NCBI GenBank assembly: GCA_030141605.1
Contig: JAQGDQ010000415.1
Coordinates: 45,001 to 106,232 of the forward strand
Length of the DNA stretch: 61,232 nt
Origin: Tubiluchus corallicola
Taxonomy: Eukaryota; Priapulida; Priapulimorpha; Priapulimorphida; Tubiluchidae
Direction of reading: 5' to 3'
The notes below the pieces were generated by a model. That model was not told the DNA's origin, made no database searches, and saw only the letters and a list, made by a program, of their open reading frames with translations. How positions within the stretch are numbered: the first letter of the stretch is position 1; every line of letters begins with the position of its first letter. Both the position numbers and the translations under genes were made by a program. Shown here in pieces: positions 1-11,939 of the stretch.

Positions 1-480
1 CGTTTGTGCCGCTATTTCTTCACTGTTATACACATTTCGCTATTAGCTAGTTAGACGGGTGCTTCCACCTACATTTCAGAAATGAGCTTGCACAATAAAC
101 AGGTGCTGTACCACCCAGTTCAGATGTGTTCGTTTGTGATGAACTACACACGTTCGACAACTCATGCGTCAGGACAGCGGTAAATGTGAAACTTGAATTT
201 TTATCTTAAAATTCGCCTACTTTTGGTACAACACACTAAATCTCTTACATAACCACTGTACTTCAATTTTCGCTTTCGCAAACACATGCGCCCACTCGTG
301 GAATATTCGTTTGTGATGTCACAAATAGTTGGGCTCGCCTGCCATTAATTAAGATTTTAATCTGTCATTTAATTATCAGAAACCCTGTGTATCTTAATTG
401 CGTTAAAGTAAATACTTTTGCACAGCCATCCTTGTTAAGAATCATAATTACAGTGACTGATTATTAACAAAAAGTAATCA
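1..480 (+). repeat. Interspersed repeat family R1, copy A (truncated by window edge)
   Basis: Shares its order of motifs (CTAGTTAGACGGG, the GTGCTGTACC region, CACACGTTCGACA, a GTACTTCAATTTTCGC block, then AATTAAG) with copies at 29820-30340 (+), 55285-55690 (+) and 57430-57990 (-). No coding capacity seen; a non-autonomous element is most likely. Confidence 0.6.
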
Positions 481-609
481 GCGATCGCGATTACTTGAAA
501 TCAGCACGACTACCCACTACTAAAAGATGCTGGAAACTCAATCACGACTTGGGTTTCGAAACTGCATAGCAAGTTAATTCATGAATTTTGGTAAAAATAC
601 ATCATAAAT

Positions 610-735
610 AGAGGCTAAAGCTGAGTCAGTTGCTACCACATCAGCTGACTCACACAGTAAATCAGCTAGCCTGACTGAAGCTGAGTCAGTTGCTACCACA
701 TCAGCTGACTCACACAGTAAATCAGCTAGCTCGGC
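610..735. repeat. 60-bp tandem duplication
   Basis: A 60-bp unit containing GCTGAGTCAGTTGCTACC and CAGCTGACTCACACAG is present twice with almost no change (about 616-675 and 676-735). It is rich in AGCTGA/TCAGCT and self-complementary. The minus-strand reading frame across it is a by-product. Confidence 0.7.
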
Positions 736-1390
736 TGAGGTTGACTGACTTTTCAGCTGAGTTCGCTTAAAGAAAAAATCCGCTAAAGTCAAGTAAAGCT
801 GGGAATTGTGTTAACTAAATAAATGGTAAATTGTTAGTTAACTGTAATTTGAATCCAACTCTTGGCAAGGCTTATCATGATTACCGACAAATCAATACCA
901 AAACACCAAAATGATCCCATACGTGTGACTAAAGCCTATTTGTATACTTCATTTTGAATTGACCAGCTTTCTCGTTCAAAAATTTCTAAAGTTTAGTATC
1001 TCTGCCAGCACACGCACGATCTGACCATGAATCTGCAATGTGTTTGCCATATTTCAACCAGTGACTTGCAGCGGAAATCTTCACAGCTGGTAAAAATTTT
1101 GGCCAGCTCGACTGAGTAGCTGGCGCGACTAAAACTGGGTTTCTTATCGGCTAGGTCGACTGTAGAAAAATACCGGCTTGAGCTTAGCTGAAATGACGCG
1201 GCTCTGGCCTCTAATTATAAACATATATAAAACAGAAACTTACAAATAACAATATATCGTTTTATACAGAACAATAACAGAGTGCACAACAATCACAACC
1301 TCACCATTTTGTATCATTGCAAATAAAGCACAGTAGAAATAAAAAAATCAGGGCAATTTTAGTAAACCACCCAGCATAGGAAATACAAAC

Positions 1391-1606
1391 CTTTGCAATC
1401 ACCAGTCTTCCAGTCTCTGATGTAACCATTATCCTCATCACAGTAACACAAGCCCGATCTCTTACGAGTATTTGACACCTTGCACACTTGATGTACGGGA
1501 CATTCTCCTAGACCATATATACATTTATCCGGCTTCCAAGGAGGTTCCGGGCTAAGAGACCCAGTCTTTTTCTCTACTGGTGGCAAGCTTTTGTGCGTGT
1601 CAATAT
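1391..1606 (-). CDS. KIAA0319-like gene, EGF-like domain exon 2
   Basis: 216 nt between a CTTGCAG acceptor and a GTTTGT donor, phase 1 on both sides. It encodes a proline-rich linker and a second six-cysteine module (C-6-C-5-C-11-C-1-C-14-C). The spacing after the third cysteine is longer than average, but the C-x-C core is present. The gene continues on the minus strand below this exon; no further exon is obvious in 1-1390. Confidence 0.75.
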
Positions 1607-4600
1607 CTGCAAGTATAACGTACTGCTATAAAACAACTTTTAAACATTCGACAGGTAATACAGCAGTTATTTCAACTGTCATTATAGCAAGTCCTCGCGT
1701 AACGACGCTAATCCAGCAAAATGTGACATTAAGTGAAACGTCGTTAAACGAAGCCTAGACTTCCATAGAAACTAATGTAAAAGAATTGAGATACGTTCCA
1801 GAGACAAAAATCAATACTGCATAAATAAGTAAGTTAAACATTGTATGAGTTTTAAGCATATTACTACTGATTAATGTCTTGCTGTTTGCCTGAAACCACC
1901 TATATATTTTACTTACCAATACCTAGCTATAGTGGTTTCTCTTTCGTTAACGTTTATGCCTAGGCAGCGGCTAAACAATAAACACTGCAGAGTCAAAATC
2001 AAGCCCTGGGATGACCTTGGGAATTCTACCTACATACTTAGTCTGGTTGCAACAGCAACAGGTTGTATACAAAATTGCTCGCTGGTCACTTGATACACAG
2101 ACCGCTAGTAATACAGTAGTAGCCTCAGTAGTCAGTCGGGAAGTAAAAACATGTATAATAATTACACTGTTTACATTACTAGTGCATTTTTAGAACAGAA
2201 TAATGCAATAAATGCCGTTTTAATGCATCAAATTAAGTAGAAATTTTGTTAGTCAAATAAAAATTTGCATTAAACAAAACAAAATAAAAAATAGTGCCCT
2301 CTGCTACGCACTTTTTGCTCATACCGACCAGTGGCGCTCGTAGTTAAAATTACTGGGTTGCTGCTTCGGAAAATTTATAACCATTGTTTTAAAACTGTGT
2401 AAAACGAAACAAACATATGTAAAATTTTTTAATGTTGTAATTTGTAACTGTAATTCTAAACAAACGAACACGCGATAATTTATACATACGTCTGTTAAAA
2501 TCCTAAACAAAAAATATTGTTTGCTTACGAATAGCCTAAATTGTCGCTGTTCAAGAATATGCCGGTCACAGCTTTTAAGCATGTGACAACTGACAACACA
2601 CACTGTGTAAGTGACAGTCCTTTTTCTACCCAAAGTGCAGCGTCTTATCTCAGACATGTACGCATGGTCACATGCACACAACAGCCAAACACCACATTGC
2701 TTGAGCTGTGAAGCAGACAGTGCTACCCTCACGTGCTCTGGACCATACAGGTATAAAGAAAGAACTAAAGAAAAAATACTTATTATCGATAATATTGAGT
2801 GAAAAAATAGGGGGTGCTGCAGTTCCACAGTACCTATACAAGAGCCACCACTGACACCAATCACAGTTTGTTAGAATTTAGCAAAGAAAAATGTCAAATT
2901 CCAACTTTCATTCCTATTTTAATCCTGCGTATACCTACCAATGCAAGTTCCAAGATTAAGCTCTCGGACGGTACCTACTGGACACTCGCAGCGGTAATGA
3001 CCGGCACGTTTCTCGCAAACTTCCCCGATGGGACAACTTCTCACGTCGTGTGGATCGCATCTGTCCGACACACCCCTGTCACCTTCTTGCCATTCAGTAT
3101 CATATGATCCGAAGGAATCATCAAAATTTGTAGGTGTTTTTTGATCTAGACAAAGAATAAACAAGAAGCTATACATACGATACGTCATCATCTGCGTGCC
3201 TCATTTTACAACTGATTTCCACGCTTGTGGAATGAATTACCTGCTGATGCAATTTTAATGACGTCAACGTCTTTTTTAAAACAGGCTGTCTTCCTATCCA
3301 ATTTTATTATCCAAGAGCACACATTTTAATTCTTTGGTCTCGTATATACTTTATTTATTTTTAGCATTTAATCCTATTTTACATTTAAGTAAATTGTAAG
3401 TATTTTGTAAAGTTTTGTATTTTAAGTAATTTGTCTTGCACTATTTTATGTAATTTCTTACGATGTAATTTTGTTAAGCTCTCTGTGTCTACTACTGGAT
3501 GGGTGACAGGCAGTGACCTGTTTAGGGATTTAGTTCCTTGCTGTCATCCATGGTACACAGTCGAAGGCACAACCTTCATATTGATTATGGCTATAAAATT
3601 TTACTGTTTACTTCTTACTCATGTATTTATTTCTTGTTTACACTTCACTTGACGGGATGCTCACACTGTATCTCGACTCTAGGCAGAGGAGCTGCACAAG
3701 CAGCCAAGGGCTAGAGGGCGGAGGAGGTCAAATGACCCAACGGCCATGTGTAGAGGAGTAAACCTCCCAAATCAGAAGTGGAGCCCCGAAGGCGGACCAG
3801 TGCAGCATGCTCACTGACTCTGGCAGCTCCTGCAGCCAACCTGGTGCCAAACATATCACTCCGCTTTCCTTTGGACTACACCTGGGAGGAAGAGAGGGGA
3901 TCCTGTTGTCTGGGCAATTCAGGATCGCCATACACCATGCCCAGACGTGGCCCTGGAGAGGTCACTCGAATGGTTCAAGGATCGGATTGCTCAGCCACAG
4001 TCGACGCTGCAGCTCGTTGAACAGAAACTGAAAGTTTACCTGATAATGAAGTTAGAACAGATTCAGACAGCAACGTTAAAAGATGGCAACAGAACGACAA
4101 CATTCCCACTGGTATTTTTGTATTTGTAATTGTAATGCCAGAAACGTTTTCAACAGACTATCATACCACTGAAATACTTTATTGTAACAAAAATCAGCAC
4201 AGAAATGTCCCATAAAGTGGATTAACTTGACTGTTTAGAACACTGGTGAGTAAACAAACAGCTGACAATTTTAAATGCATTGTTATTATTTACCAATGTT
4301 ACCAATGTGGAAGTCCTACAGCAGGCGCAGTCAAGGCGGTTGCAGGAAATAGTCGCAGAGAGAAGGCTGAGATTGGCTTGACATATTCTATGCCTACCAG
4401 AACAACGCCACTCCAAAATAGCGTTACGCTGGGAACCACCTGATGGAAAAAGGAAAAGAGGTCAGCCAAAAACAACGTGGCGCAGATCTTTCAAAGAAGA
4501 CCTTCGGGCTATGAACAGACGTTGGGAGAACATCGAAAGAGAAGCCACCGACAGAACCCAGTGGAAAATGTTGTCTGCCTAATGTACATCCATGCACAGG

Positions 4601-5423
4601 AAGGACTAAGATCTAAGGTAAGGTTATTACTTACTTGCAGCCACATCACGCACTTTCAGCATTGCAGCATCGGCAAATCTCCTATCAGCCTGCATTCGTG
4701 GCTGACACAAATCTTCACTGTAACAGGCAATTAAATAGCATGTCCTTTCAAACATGAACATATAATTGCAAGGCAATGAATCGCAGCATGCTATTAGACA
4801 TTGTTCCATGTTCTGAGCTTCGGGAACTCTTCTATAGTCGCCAGCCTCTGTGTTTGCAGCTGGAGCAACAGCGAACAGAACAGCGTCCATGTTAAATGTT
4901 GTGCAAATGTTCCCCGCTGTAGCACCTATAAACCAAGGAAACAATACATTTAGCAGCAATATTACTATAATATGTGTGCTTGCATACCAAAACAGTCCAC
5001 AAGTCGACACAGTTAAAACTACGTTATGATGCTTCAAAGTAAAATGCACCAAAATTTTGGTGTAAAGTTACTTTTTCGTTTTATATAAAAACAAACGCTA
5101 AATATATTGGACTTTTGTATTCTAGCATCAAACTATCAAGAAAATGTTTAAAAATACTAATAATATAATTTAATAACTCTGTACCCATTTTGCTACGCAA
5201 GCACGCAATTAAAATGCATTTCTGAAACTAAACCTTGCTAAAACAAAATACATTTTCAAACATTTAATAACAGTGTACTCTATCACTCTATCCTTAACTG
5301 ACAATTTTGAAATTAAAGTTAAATTTTAATAATTACAAAGCTTATACCTAGTTGAGGTAATACCAGAATAGCTAATCCCAATAGCGTTAATTTTGAAATG
5401 GCTTCTGTACTGACGTCTCTCAT
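1391..5423 (-). CDS. KIAA0319-like protein, N-terminal part (signal peptide, MANSC/PAN-type domain, two EGF domains); partial, continues beyond position 1
   Basis: Four exons on the minus strand join in frame, all at phase-1 junctions: 5348-5423, 4635-4925, 2939-3145 and 1391-1606. Residues 1-26 form a signal peptide with core LTLLGLAILVL. Residues 33-99 carry cysteines at 33, 68, 72, 73, 78, 88, 93 and 99, including the ACCDxxxC and CYLIAC motifs. From memory this spacing matches the N-terminal MANSC/MANEC domain of dyslexia-associated KIAA0319 and KIAA0319L. Two six-cysteine EGF-like modules follow. The family are type I membrane proteins with PKD repeats before one membrane helix; that part would lie left of the window. 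EGF modules between MANSC and PKD are not part of the human architecture as I know it, so another MANSC/EGF surface protein is possible. Seen: exon phases, cysteine pattern. Inferred: family. Confidence 0.75.
2331..2853 (-). mobile_element. hAT-type MITE, old copy
   Basis: Reverse-oriented relative of the element at 43785-44639. Its ends read CAGTGGTGGCT and CAGTGGCGCTCG, and the interior around the CTGCAG/GGTACTGT block is shared. The flanking 8-mers (ATACCGAC and ACACCAAT) agree at 5 of 8 positions, as expected for a decayed 8-bp hAT target duplication. It lies inside an intron of the KIAA0319-like gene. Confidence 0.6.
2939..3145 (-). CDS. KIAA0319-like gene, EGF-like domain exon 1
   Basis: 207 nt between a GTCTAG acceptor and a GTAGGT donor, phase 1 on both sides. 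After an acidic linker it encodes six cysteines spaced as in an EGF module: C-7-C-5-C-8-C-1-C-12-C. Symmetric phase-1 exons are typical of shuffled EGF modules. An alternative donor four bases further on would break the phase with the next exon. Confidence 0.78.
3146..4339. other. KIAA0319-like intron with unassigned repeat sequence
   Basis: About 3200-3330 on the plus strand reads as a heavily mutated LINE C-terminus (a degenerate W-N-x-L-P-A-D-A pattern). 3480-4130 is GC-richer with short overlapping reading frames in several frames and looks like old repeat DNA; I recognise no protein in it. Confidence 0.35.
4340..4600 (+). mobile_element. RTE-type LINE, C-terminal fragment
   Basis: One plus-strand frame reads through ALRWEPPDGKRKRGQPKTTW, then RRSFKEDL and DRTQWKMLSA-stop. 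This is the hallmark C-terminus of RTE/BovB-like LINE proteins, downstream of the reverse transcriptase. One in-frame stop lies at the start of the block. It sits antisense in an intron of the KIAA0319-like gene. Confidence 0.8.
4635..4925 (-). CDS. KIAA0319-like gene, MANSC/PAN-type domain exon
   Basis: 291 nt between a TTTATAG acceptor and a GTAAGT donor, phase 1 on both sides. It encodes the cysteine-rich block with MEQCLIACCDSLPC and ERTCYLIACYSEDLC. Compared with remembered human KIAA0319, the double cysteine, the aromatic segment and the CYLxxC motif are all kept. The domain is extracellular in the family. Confidence 0.8.
5348..5423 (-). CDS. KIAA0319-like gene, first coding exon (start and signal peptide)
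   Basis: ATG at 5423-5421, followed by 25 codons and one base, ending at a GTATAA donor (5347). The residues form a short polar N-region and a hydrophobic core typical of a cleaved signal peptide. A TCTCTAG acceptor-like site lies just 5' of the ATG, so a 5'UTR intron is possible. The phase (1) matches the next exon exactly, which is why this ATG was chosen. Confidence 0.7.
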
Positions 5424-5567
5424 ATTTGCTTGAAAGGCTGTTAACTTTTCCTAGAGATTGTCCTTGTTGATTCAGATCTACCACATGTACAGCTTAGCAT
5501 TTGATAAGTCTTAGAGACTTTCCTGGATCCATTCCTTGAATTTATCTGAAAAAAATACAATTGTTGA

Positions 5568-6241
5568 AGGACAAGAAAAGGGGCTCCTGAAGTAGATTTC
5601 AGACAAATCGCCTTAAAGAATTACATTACTTTATAGCAATTTTATGCGTATGTCGTACTCGCATTGAAAGGATTTTTTGTTTTGTTTCCATTTTCAATCT
5701 CCCGCAGTACTGCTTCGACAGCGCCATTACCTGACGTCATATACGCACAATGTAAATCAGACGAAGAAAAAAATGTTAAACTATGTCCCAAAAAGCTTTC
5801 CAGGCAAAGTTATATTACTCAGTATTCCGCTTCCCTACTTGAAAGACTTGTGTAGCTAAAAAGAAAATTATTAATAATTTAAAATGTTTTCATCAATTAG
5901 TAAAATGTCGTTGACTCACCTCCATGGTGCACCACTCATTAACTAAAAACGTATTTTTAATCTTATTGACTAGATACAGTAACTTAAAATTTTACTTAGC
6001 TAATGATGTGTGCACTACAAATGCTCTGATTATTTTTTCAAACCTCACTCTAAACTTGTTTCAAATGAGTTATCGTGAAAATGGTTGCTTCTAACGGTCA
6101 TCGCTGGGAGTTTTAACTTACCTGTTTCATAAAGCGTTATTGCCAACGCAAGTCTAATATGCAAAAAGGCAGTACGTAAGTAGTGTAAAATTTCAAGATG
6201 AATTTGTTAAGCTTTATCTGAGTGGAGGGTTTTCTTGTGCT
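5568..6241. mobile_element. TTAA-flanked MITE (family R2), copy 1
   Basis: 674 bp bounded by AGGACAAGAAAAGGGG and, at the other end, the inverse of AGCACAAGAAAA. It is flanked by TTGA on the left and TTAA on the right. It shares its full interior, inverted, with 53201-53861. The TTAA target duplication suggests piggyBac-type mobilisation. It lies 145 bp upstream of the KIAA0319-like start codon, so it could contain or displace part of that promoter or 5'UTR. Confidence 0.7.
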
Positions 6242-6414
6242 TTAAGTCAACTGGCGATGCGACACAACTCAACTGGCTGGAAACAGCAGTAGATGTACAC
6301 CCAGGTTGAACAAGACTTCCCAGTCATAGTAACGTCATTCACGCCGACTACATTCATCAGCAACTATTGACTTTTTACTTGAAAATATGTTAGAGGCAAC
6401 ATAACGAGTAATTA

Positions 6415-6800
6415 ACTCCTGTTACTTTTCTTTATTATGCTTATTATTAAAAGGTCAAAGGCTAAACGTGGCAGACAATGCATTTGTGTACACTTGACAA
6501 TACCTCGCAGTTCATGCCATTGTAATAGTAACAGTTTTATCAGCTAGCTAGAACTTTACCTAGTTCATTTTTTCTTCTTCCCAGGTCCTACCAGTAAATC
6601 ACTCTACGCACAGACTAATGCATAATTAAGTAAAGTACACATAAAACAACTAAAGTTACTGAACTGATGCGGCAGACAGTTTTACTTTACCCGCATGTCA
6701 CGTGGCGGTTGTAGTTAAGACACGTTGCTGTGGTACATTTAATCTGTGACCTACAGCAACTGTGTTTGCACATAGCGATACCGTGAAAAGATTTATTCTG
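6415..6800 (-). mobile_element. MITE family R3 (AATAAGCC ends), degenerate copy
   Basis: Contains the family blocks GGTCAAAGGCTAAACGTG, CAGCTAGCTAGAAC and CACGTTGCTGTGG in reverse order compared with 27793-28186. The ends have decayed. Confidence 0.5.
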
Positions 6801-7199
6801 CTGTAACAGTAGTGGAATTTTCACACTAAAGCTTTAGCTGCAGTTTTACATACTTTATTTCTTCTATTACAACATTTGTTAATGGAATTATGTGAATTAA
6901 CACAGCATTTCTAGCATTTTTCTGGCATGCGCCTTATTAGATACGTGGCGACGAAGTGCTGCCAAAAAGCACTGGAATCTGCTGTAAGTTCAATTGACAA
7001 GATGCTTTGTGCCATTTGCCCATTTAATCACATTTAAAAGGCTGTGTCACACCCACACGGTGCTTATTTGTTAAGTTGTTTAAACCAATCAATAAAACAA
7101 TCAAAAGTGAACAAAATAACATCATCTCGTACTTTATTATAAGTCAATTTTCATTACCTATCTCAAACAAAGATCTATATGAAAAAATAAAAGAAAAAC

Positions 7200-7490
7200 C
7201 TTGGACAAGAAATAAAAAGACACCGTTTAAGATGGGTTGGGCATATGCTTAGACTACCTGATGATATTCCAGTGAAGATAGCTCTTCAACAAGCCATAGA
7301 ACCAGTTAAAAACCTACAGGAGGACAAATGTTAACATATTTAGATTTTACACAGAAATGTTTAAACACTTCAGCATTGATCCTTAGAGATAAATGTACTT
7401 GGGGCATTGCGGCGAGCAGGGAGTCCTGGCATAGGGAGGTGAGCAGAATCATGTCATTGGACGTGTGATTCATTGGATGATGATGATGAT
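7200..7490 (+). mobile_element. LINE C-terminal fragment with (GAT)n tail
   Basis: Plus frame reads HRLRWVGHMLRLPDDIPVKI before decaying, the same region as the RTE-like fragments at 4340, 20195 and 31640. It ends in a (GAT)n tract at 7474-7490, which looks like the retroelement tail. Confidence 0.7.
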
Positions 7491-8457
7491 GACCTATTTG
7501 GCTTCTGTTAACTACTTAATTAGTGCATAATAGCTCGGCTTATATACTGGTTGTAAGCTTGTAAATTTACCACTGATGAGGACAGCAGCAGTTTGTCGAA
7601 ATGTTTGGCATGATTTTAACTATGTAAAGTAAAAGTTTTAATAAAGTTGTGTTACTTTAACTATAATATATTATATATTCACCTCTCCCTTTTATCCCTA
7701 TAATGCAGAATTCGCTAATAAGAAAATACTGCAGGTCATCTTTTAGTAAAAGTTCTGGCACGTTCAAGGACATGCCTAATATAATTTTCGTAGTCCAGAG
7801 GGTTAACTGCACTTTTCGATAATGAGCATTCAAACGTTGCCTAGGGCACAAAAAAATCCTAACTGTTTCCACCCACCAAGTTCAAGCATTTGTCAAAAAA
7901 TAAGTATAAAAAATCAGCAATTTCAGCCTGAACAGCGGGCATCAATTAATGGGCTGGGAGTGAAAAATGTCACATAGATGGCAAAACAACAACATGACTT
8001 CAAAATCAACAAATCTTAAACATAAAAATTTTAACAAAGGTCCCTCTAAACTCAAAGTCCTCAGCAAACCTACTACCTATTGAGTACCAACTTTTCAATT
8101 AGTTTTCTATGATGTTGCAAAATGCCACGCACCATTTAAATATGTTAGACACACGAAAATTATGAAAATCAACCAGTCAGCAGCATTTGTATGCTTTCTT
8201 ATTTATATCATTAGATTCAATTGGCAGTAGTTACAAAATGGAGGTTGATTTCAAAACACATTGCAATCGTAATGGCTTCATATACTAAAGGAGAAAATCA
8301 ATTTATTTAAAATCAAAAAGGTGGGAACAATTTGAAAGAAGTACTACTTAATTTTGGCTGTTTTGTCTGCCATTAGAATGTGGCTTTCATAAAAAAATGA
8401 GAGGCGACTGGTCGCACTGAGTTCTTTTGTGAGCATTGAGTTGCACTTTAAGCTTGC

Positions 8458-8733
8458 ACATTAGACCAGATGGTTTAGTCTAGTGGTAATGCGTCTGCTT
8501 ACCGTCTGGGAGGTCGTTAGTTCGAACCAGCGCCAGGTCATTCATACCAAAGACTTTAAAAATGGTACCTGCTTTGCCCTGCCTGACGCGTGGTATTTAG
8601 GGTAAAAGTGGAGTAATAATAGTCTCTGTTATGTAGTTGTAGGTTGTTATTTACAGTTGGCGATAATAGCTCTTTGAGCTAAAGTTAACTGTCGACCCAA
8701 AAGCCGACTTTAAATAAAGATTATTATTATTAT
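8458..8733 (+). mobile_element. tRNA-derived SINE
   Basis: Starts with a tRNA-like head carrying an A box (around TAGTCTAGTGGTAATGC) and a B box (AGTTCGAACC), followed by an unrelated body of about 170 bp and a (TTA)n tail. The element is flanked by AAGCTTGC at 8450-8457 and again at 8734-8741, a perfect 8-bp target duplication. This is not a functional tRNA gene: the body and tail are SINE-like. Confidence 0.85.
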
Positions 8734-8741
8734 AAGCTTGC

Positions 8742-11237
8742 TTATATCAACAGATAATACTTGGAACTAGTGGCATACTATCCTAGCCAGTTCCTGGGCT
8801 TTCATGTGTATCTTGTTGGAGGGTTAACTTAAACCTGGCTTAATGATGAAATGGCTTAGAGAGTTCAAGTTATTGAGTTAATGAAATTTTATATCACATT
8901 TGCTGAACCTAATGTTCACAGCATAAGTAAACATTACAACAACATAATTTCTATTTTTCAAATACACCCAAATAGCTATAATAATCAAGCTCTAAGTCTT
9001 CAAATACGGAAGTGTCATTGTCAGTGGAAGTGACACGATTCTTTATGACAAACAACTTGCTTTCTCCATAAAGGCAACTGGCAGCAGTACAAGTGATACC
9101 TAAAAGCAGTACACTGTATAGGCCAGTTACGGATCAAAGTGGCTACATAATATTATTCAGAGATGGTACAAAAGAGAATTTAAAAATTCAGCATGCGTTT
9201 CTAGCAACAGAAAAATAATTTGGCTGAACACTACATGCTGCATATGGTAATAGGATGGTAGAAAAGTAATTTGGCTGAACAATGTTGCTACGTTCTGCAC
9301 ACAGAACTAGGATGGCTGTGCATTTACAGCGGTACAAACCTTGACAACAAGCAGTGAAGTTGACAACACTTTTTATTCTTCATACCATTACAACTAGTGA
9401 AGTAGTTACATGTTACAGGTAACGTCCTGTTAATAACTTAGAATAGAATGGCACTGCATTGGCATGAAGGTGATAACTGATGAATAATGAAACCTGAGCA
9501 GGTTTTAAACTACTGATTCAGCTTTATTAAATAAGTTTAAAACCATTTTGAGTGGTTTGCTTGAATGCTGTCTAGATCAGACAACTTCCAACAAGTTTGT
9601 GTCAAAGAAATAAAATCTCTGCTTGATTCTCTCAAAACTATAACCACATTAATTAAGTTGTATGCTTATACAATGCTTGAATTTATTAAAAACTCAGCCA
9701 CGATGGCCATACAATACCGACAATTAAAAACACTTTTGTGCATTTTACCTTTCAGATTTTACTGCTCGGAAACTGACGAGAACGTACGGAAATCTTCTCG
9801 AGACTAGTGGCGAATAGTCCCTTTTTCTCAGAGACTATTCAGTCAAGCAGCAGCAATTTGGGATATTGGGAAATACCATTTTCGACATTATGAGTAAAAA
9901 AAGCATTAATAAAGCGAAAGTTTGAAATTTTGAAACAAAATAGCTTGCTGTGAAGATTACCAGCCTTCCTTGAAAATAGTGGAGCCACTGGTATAGTGGA
10001 GTCTAGTTTCTTGCTGGATTAATGTTTACCTGTCTTAAGGGCAGATTTCTTTTAAGTTAGAGTCCTGTCAGCACAAAGTCTATAACAGATGTAATGGGCA
10101 TATGATGATGATGATTACTTTGAGAGGCAAGTGCTCCCTCTCCCTGACATCCGCCTCGTATGCCTACGGGTGCAAGAAATCAATCACAAATTCCTCCTGG
10201 TAAATAGTTTATTTATTTTTACAGCTGCTTATTAGCAGCTTGACTTTAATGACTCTGCCTCGTTTTTCATATACCATTTTCTCATTCTCAAACTAGCCAA
10301 CATCATACAAGCACATACTAGTGCTGCTTTTTTGAAAGTATTCATTAACTTTGTTTCATTATACTTAGTAAAACATCACGAAGTTAATAATAATGATAAT
10401 GCTGATGATAATGATGATGACATCATAATAGTCGTTATTAAATTTTTATGTAACTAAAATAAAGCAGCAGTGAAATTTTATGACAGCTACAATTATGTAT
10501 ACAAAATTATGCAGTAAATATCTCGTAGTAGTTTTATAGTAATATTAGAAAGTTTTTATATGCATCAGTGTAACTCGCCACATTCAAAAAATTATTCGCT
10601 TAAAATTTGTATTGCATTATGTAATATATAGTGAGAGTATTTGAATGCCCATTTCGTGAAAAACGTTTGAAGGAATTATTGATAAAAGTATGACAAGCGG
10701 TTCATGTAATTAGAGAAATCATTTTAAAGTCACAGACATAAAATTTTCACAATCTAGCAATACCATTTTGAATGCTCATTCTTGCTCCAACAACATTATT
10801 CACTGGCGGAAGAAAAACAGCACCCTGAAAATTTCCGTAAACGTATAATAAATTTTCTCAGCAAATTACATAGGTAAATTTGTCATATTTTTGTTTGAAA
10901 ATTAGGTAAGGTGCAGAGTTTTTAATTAGTTCAGAAAGAACTAATTAGCAATTATAATTAATTTTGATCATGGAAAGACAGCACGCTCACAAAAAGTCAC
11001 AAAGCCCACCTATTATGTTGTAATTTTCAAGTAAAAGGCGGCCATCATCGCATCTGAAAATATCTGTACAATGGAGATATAAATTATTAGCTTCATGCCT
11101 TACAGGCAGCTTCTTTTGCAAATTTCTTTGTTATAATATTATTCTCCTAAGTTTAAATGCTAACTAACACACTTCGGACGTTTTTCGGGAATTTGAAGCA
11201 TAATGACTGTAATGGAGAAACCATAACCACCAACTTA
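8742..11237. other. Intergenic AT-rich DNA, nothing recognised
   Basis: No gene or element is supported. Short reading frames such as 9565-9807 have no recognisable domain. Small GAT runs occur near 10104 and 10390-10430. Confidence 0.5.
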
Positions 11238-11310
11238 TTTGTGCTAGAGGTGTATATCAAGGGAGAAAACTGCCTCTAAAAGAAATCTCCGAACGCCTCC
11301 GTGTTTTATG

Positions 11311-11539
11311 TGACGTCACAATGTTAGCCAATGATTATTTTTCCACGCAAATATGGAAGTAGTGTTAATAAAGGCTGGCATCCATTGTGTTGACCTTCAG
11401 AAGGATCTACATCAATAAATTATAATAGTTAGTATCAATGAAACTCATTCATTTCTTCTTCTAGTCGAACTGCTCACTGTGAGATCCAACAGTGCGTACT
11501 GCGAGCGCGTAAGTCGTCATGTGCTCATTCTTGACCAAT
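11311..11539 (+). promoter_or_regulatory. Promoter-like block (CRE and CCAAT box), copy A
   Basis: A perfect palindromic CRE (TGACGTCA) at 11311-11318 and GACCAATCAG (CCAAT box at 11535-11539) lie upstream of the putative start codon at 11659. No TATA box is obvious at a fixed distance. The block is repeated in copy B, with its CRE at 14821-14828. Motif matches are seen; promoter activity is inferred. Confidence 0.4.
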
Positions 11540-11658
11540 CAGAAGTGTACATGTACCAAAATGTCAGCACTCAGTAAAGTGGTACGTAAACAATAATAAT
11601 TACGTGAATTATTGACTCTGTTTATAAGTGTGAATTCACATTCGAGATTTTGAATATA

Positions 11659-11727
11659 ATGGAATGTCAAGCCGTTATCAGCGAATACGTAAAAGACTCT
11701 TCTTGTGCAGCAGCAATGGATGCAGAG
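11659..11727 (+). CDS. Putative first coding exon, copy A
   Basis: ATG followed by 23 codons (MECQAVISEYVKDSSCAAAM-DAE) ending in GAG before a GTATAG donor, phase 0. The next plus-strand exon I can support (23711-24745) begins at phase 0 with an acidic stretch (EDDTGFEEDV), so joining them gives a smooth acidic N-terminus and a protein of 367 residues. The donor lacks the usual G at +5, and intervening exons may exist. No domain is recognisable in the exon itself. Confidence 0.4.
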
Positions 11728-11939
11728 GTATAGTTATGTGATGACTTGGATATTATGTTTTTGCCTCAGTAGATATAGAGTATTTTGAAGTGATGAGTAT
11801 CCAGATGTTTCTAGAAGAGGATACATGATTTTAGTTAAAGGCTATTTGAACCATAAGACCCTCTGTGTTTCCAGATTGTATTGACAGTTTAAGTCACACA
11901 CTACTATTAGATAATTTGAAAGAACTTGGATTTGAACAA

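Noticed and set aside
2319-2864. 181-codon minus-strand frame
   Set aside because: It coincides with the boundaries of a hAT-type MITE; no protein similarity seen.
8470-8545. Possible functional tRNA gene
   Set aside because: The A and B boxes are present, but the sequence continues into a SINE body with a tail and target duplications, and the arms do not pair convincingly.
9565-9807. 80-codon plus-strand frame
   Set aside because: No domain, no supporting splice context and ordinary length for AT-rich chance frames.
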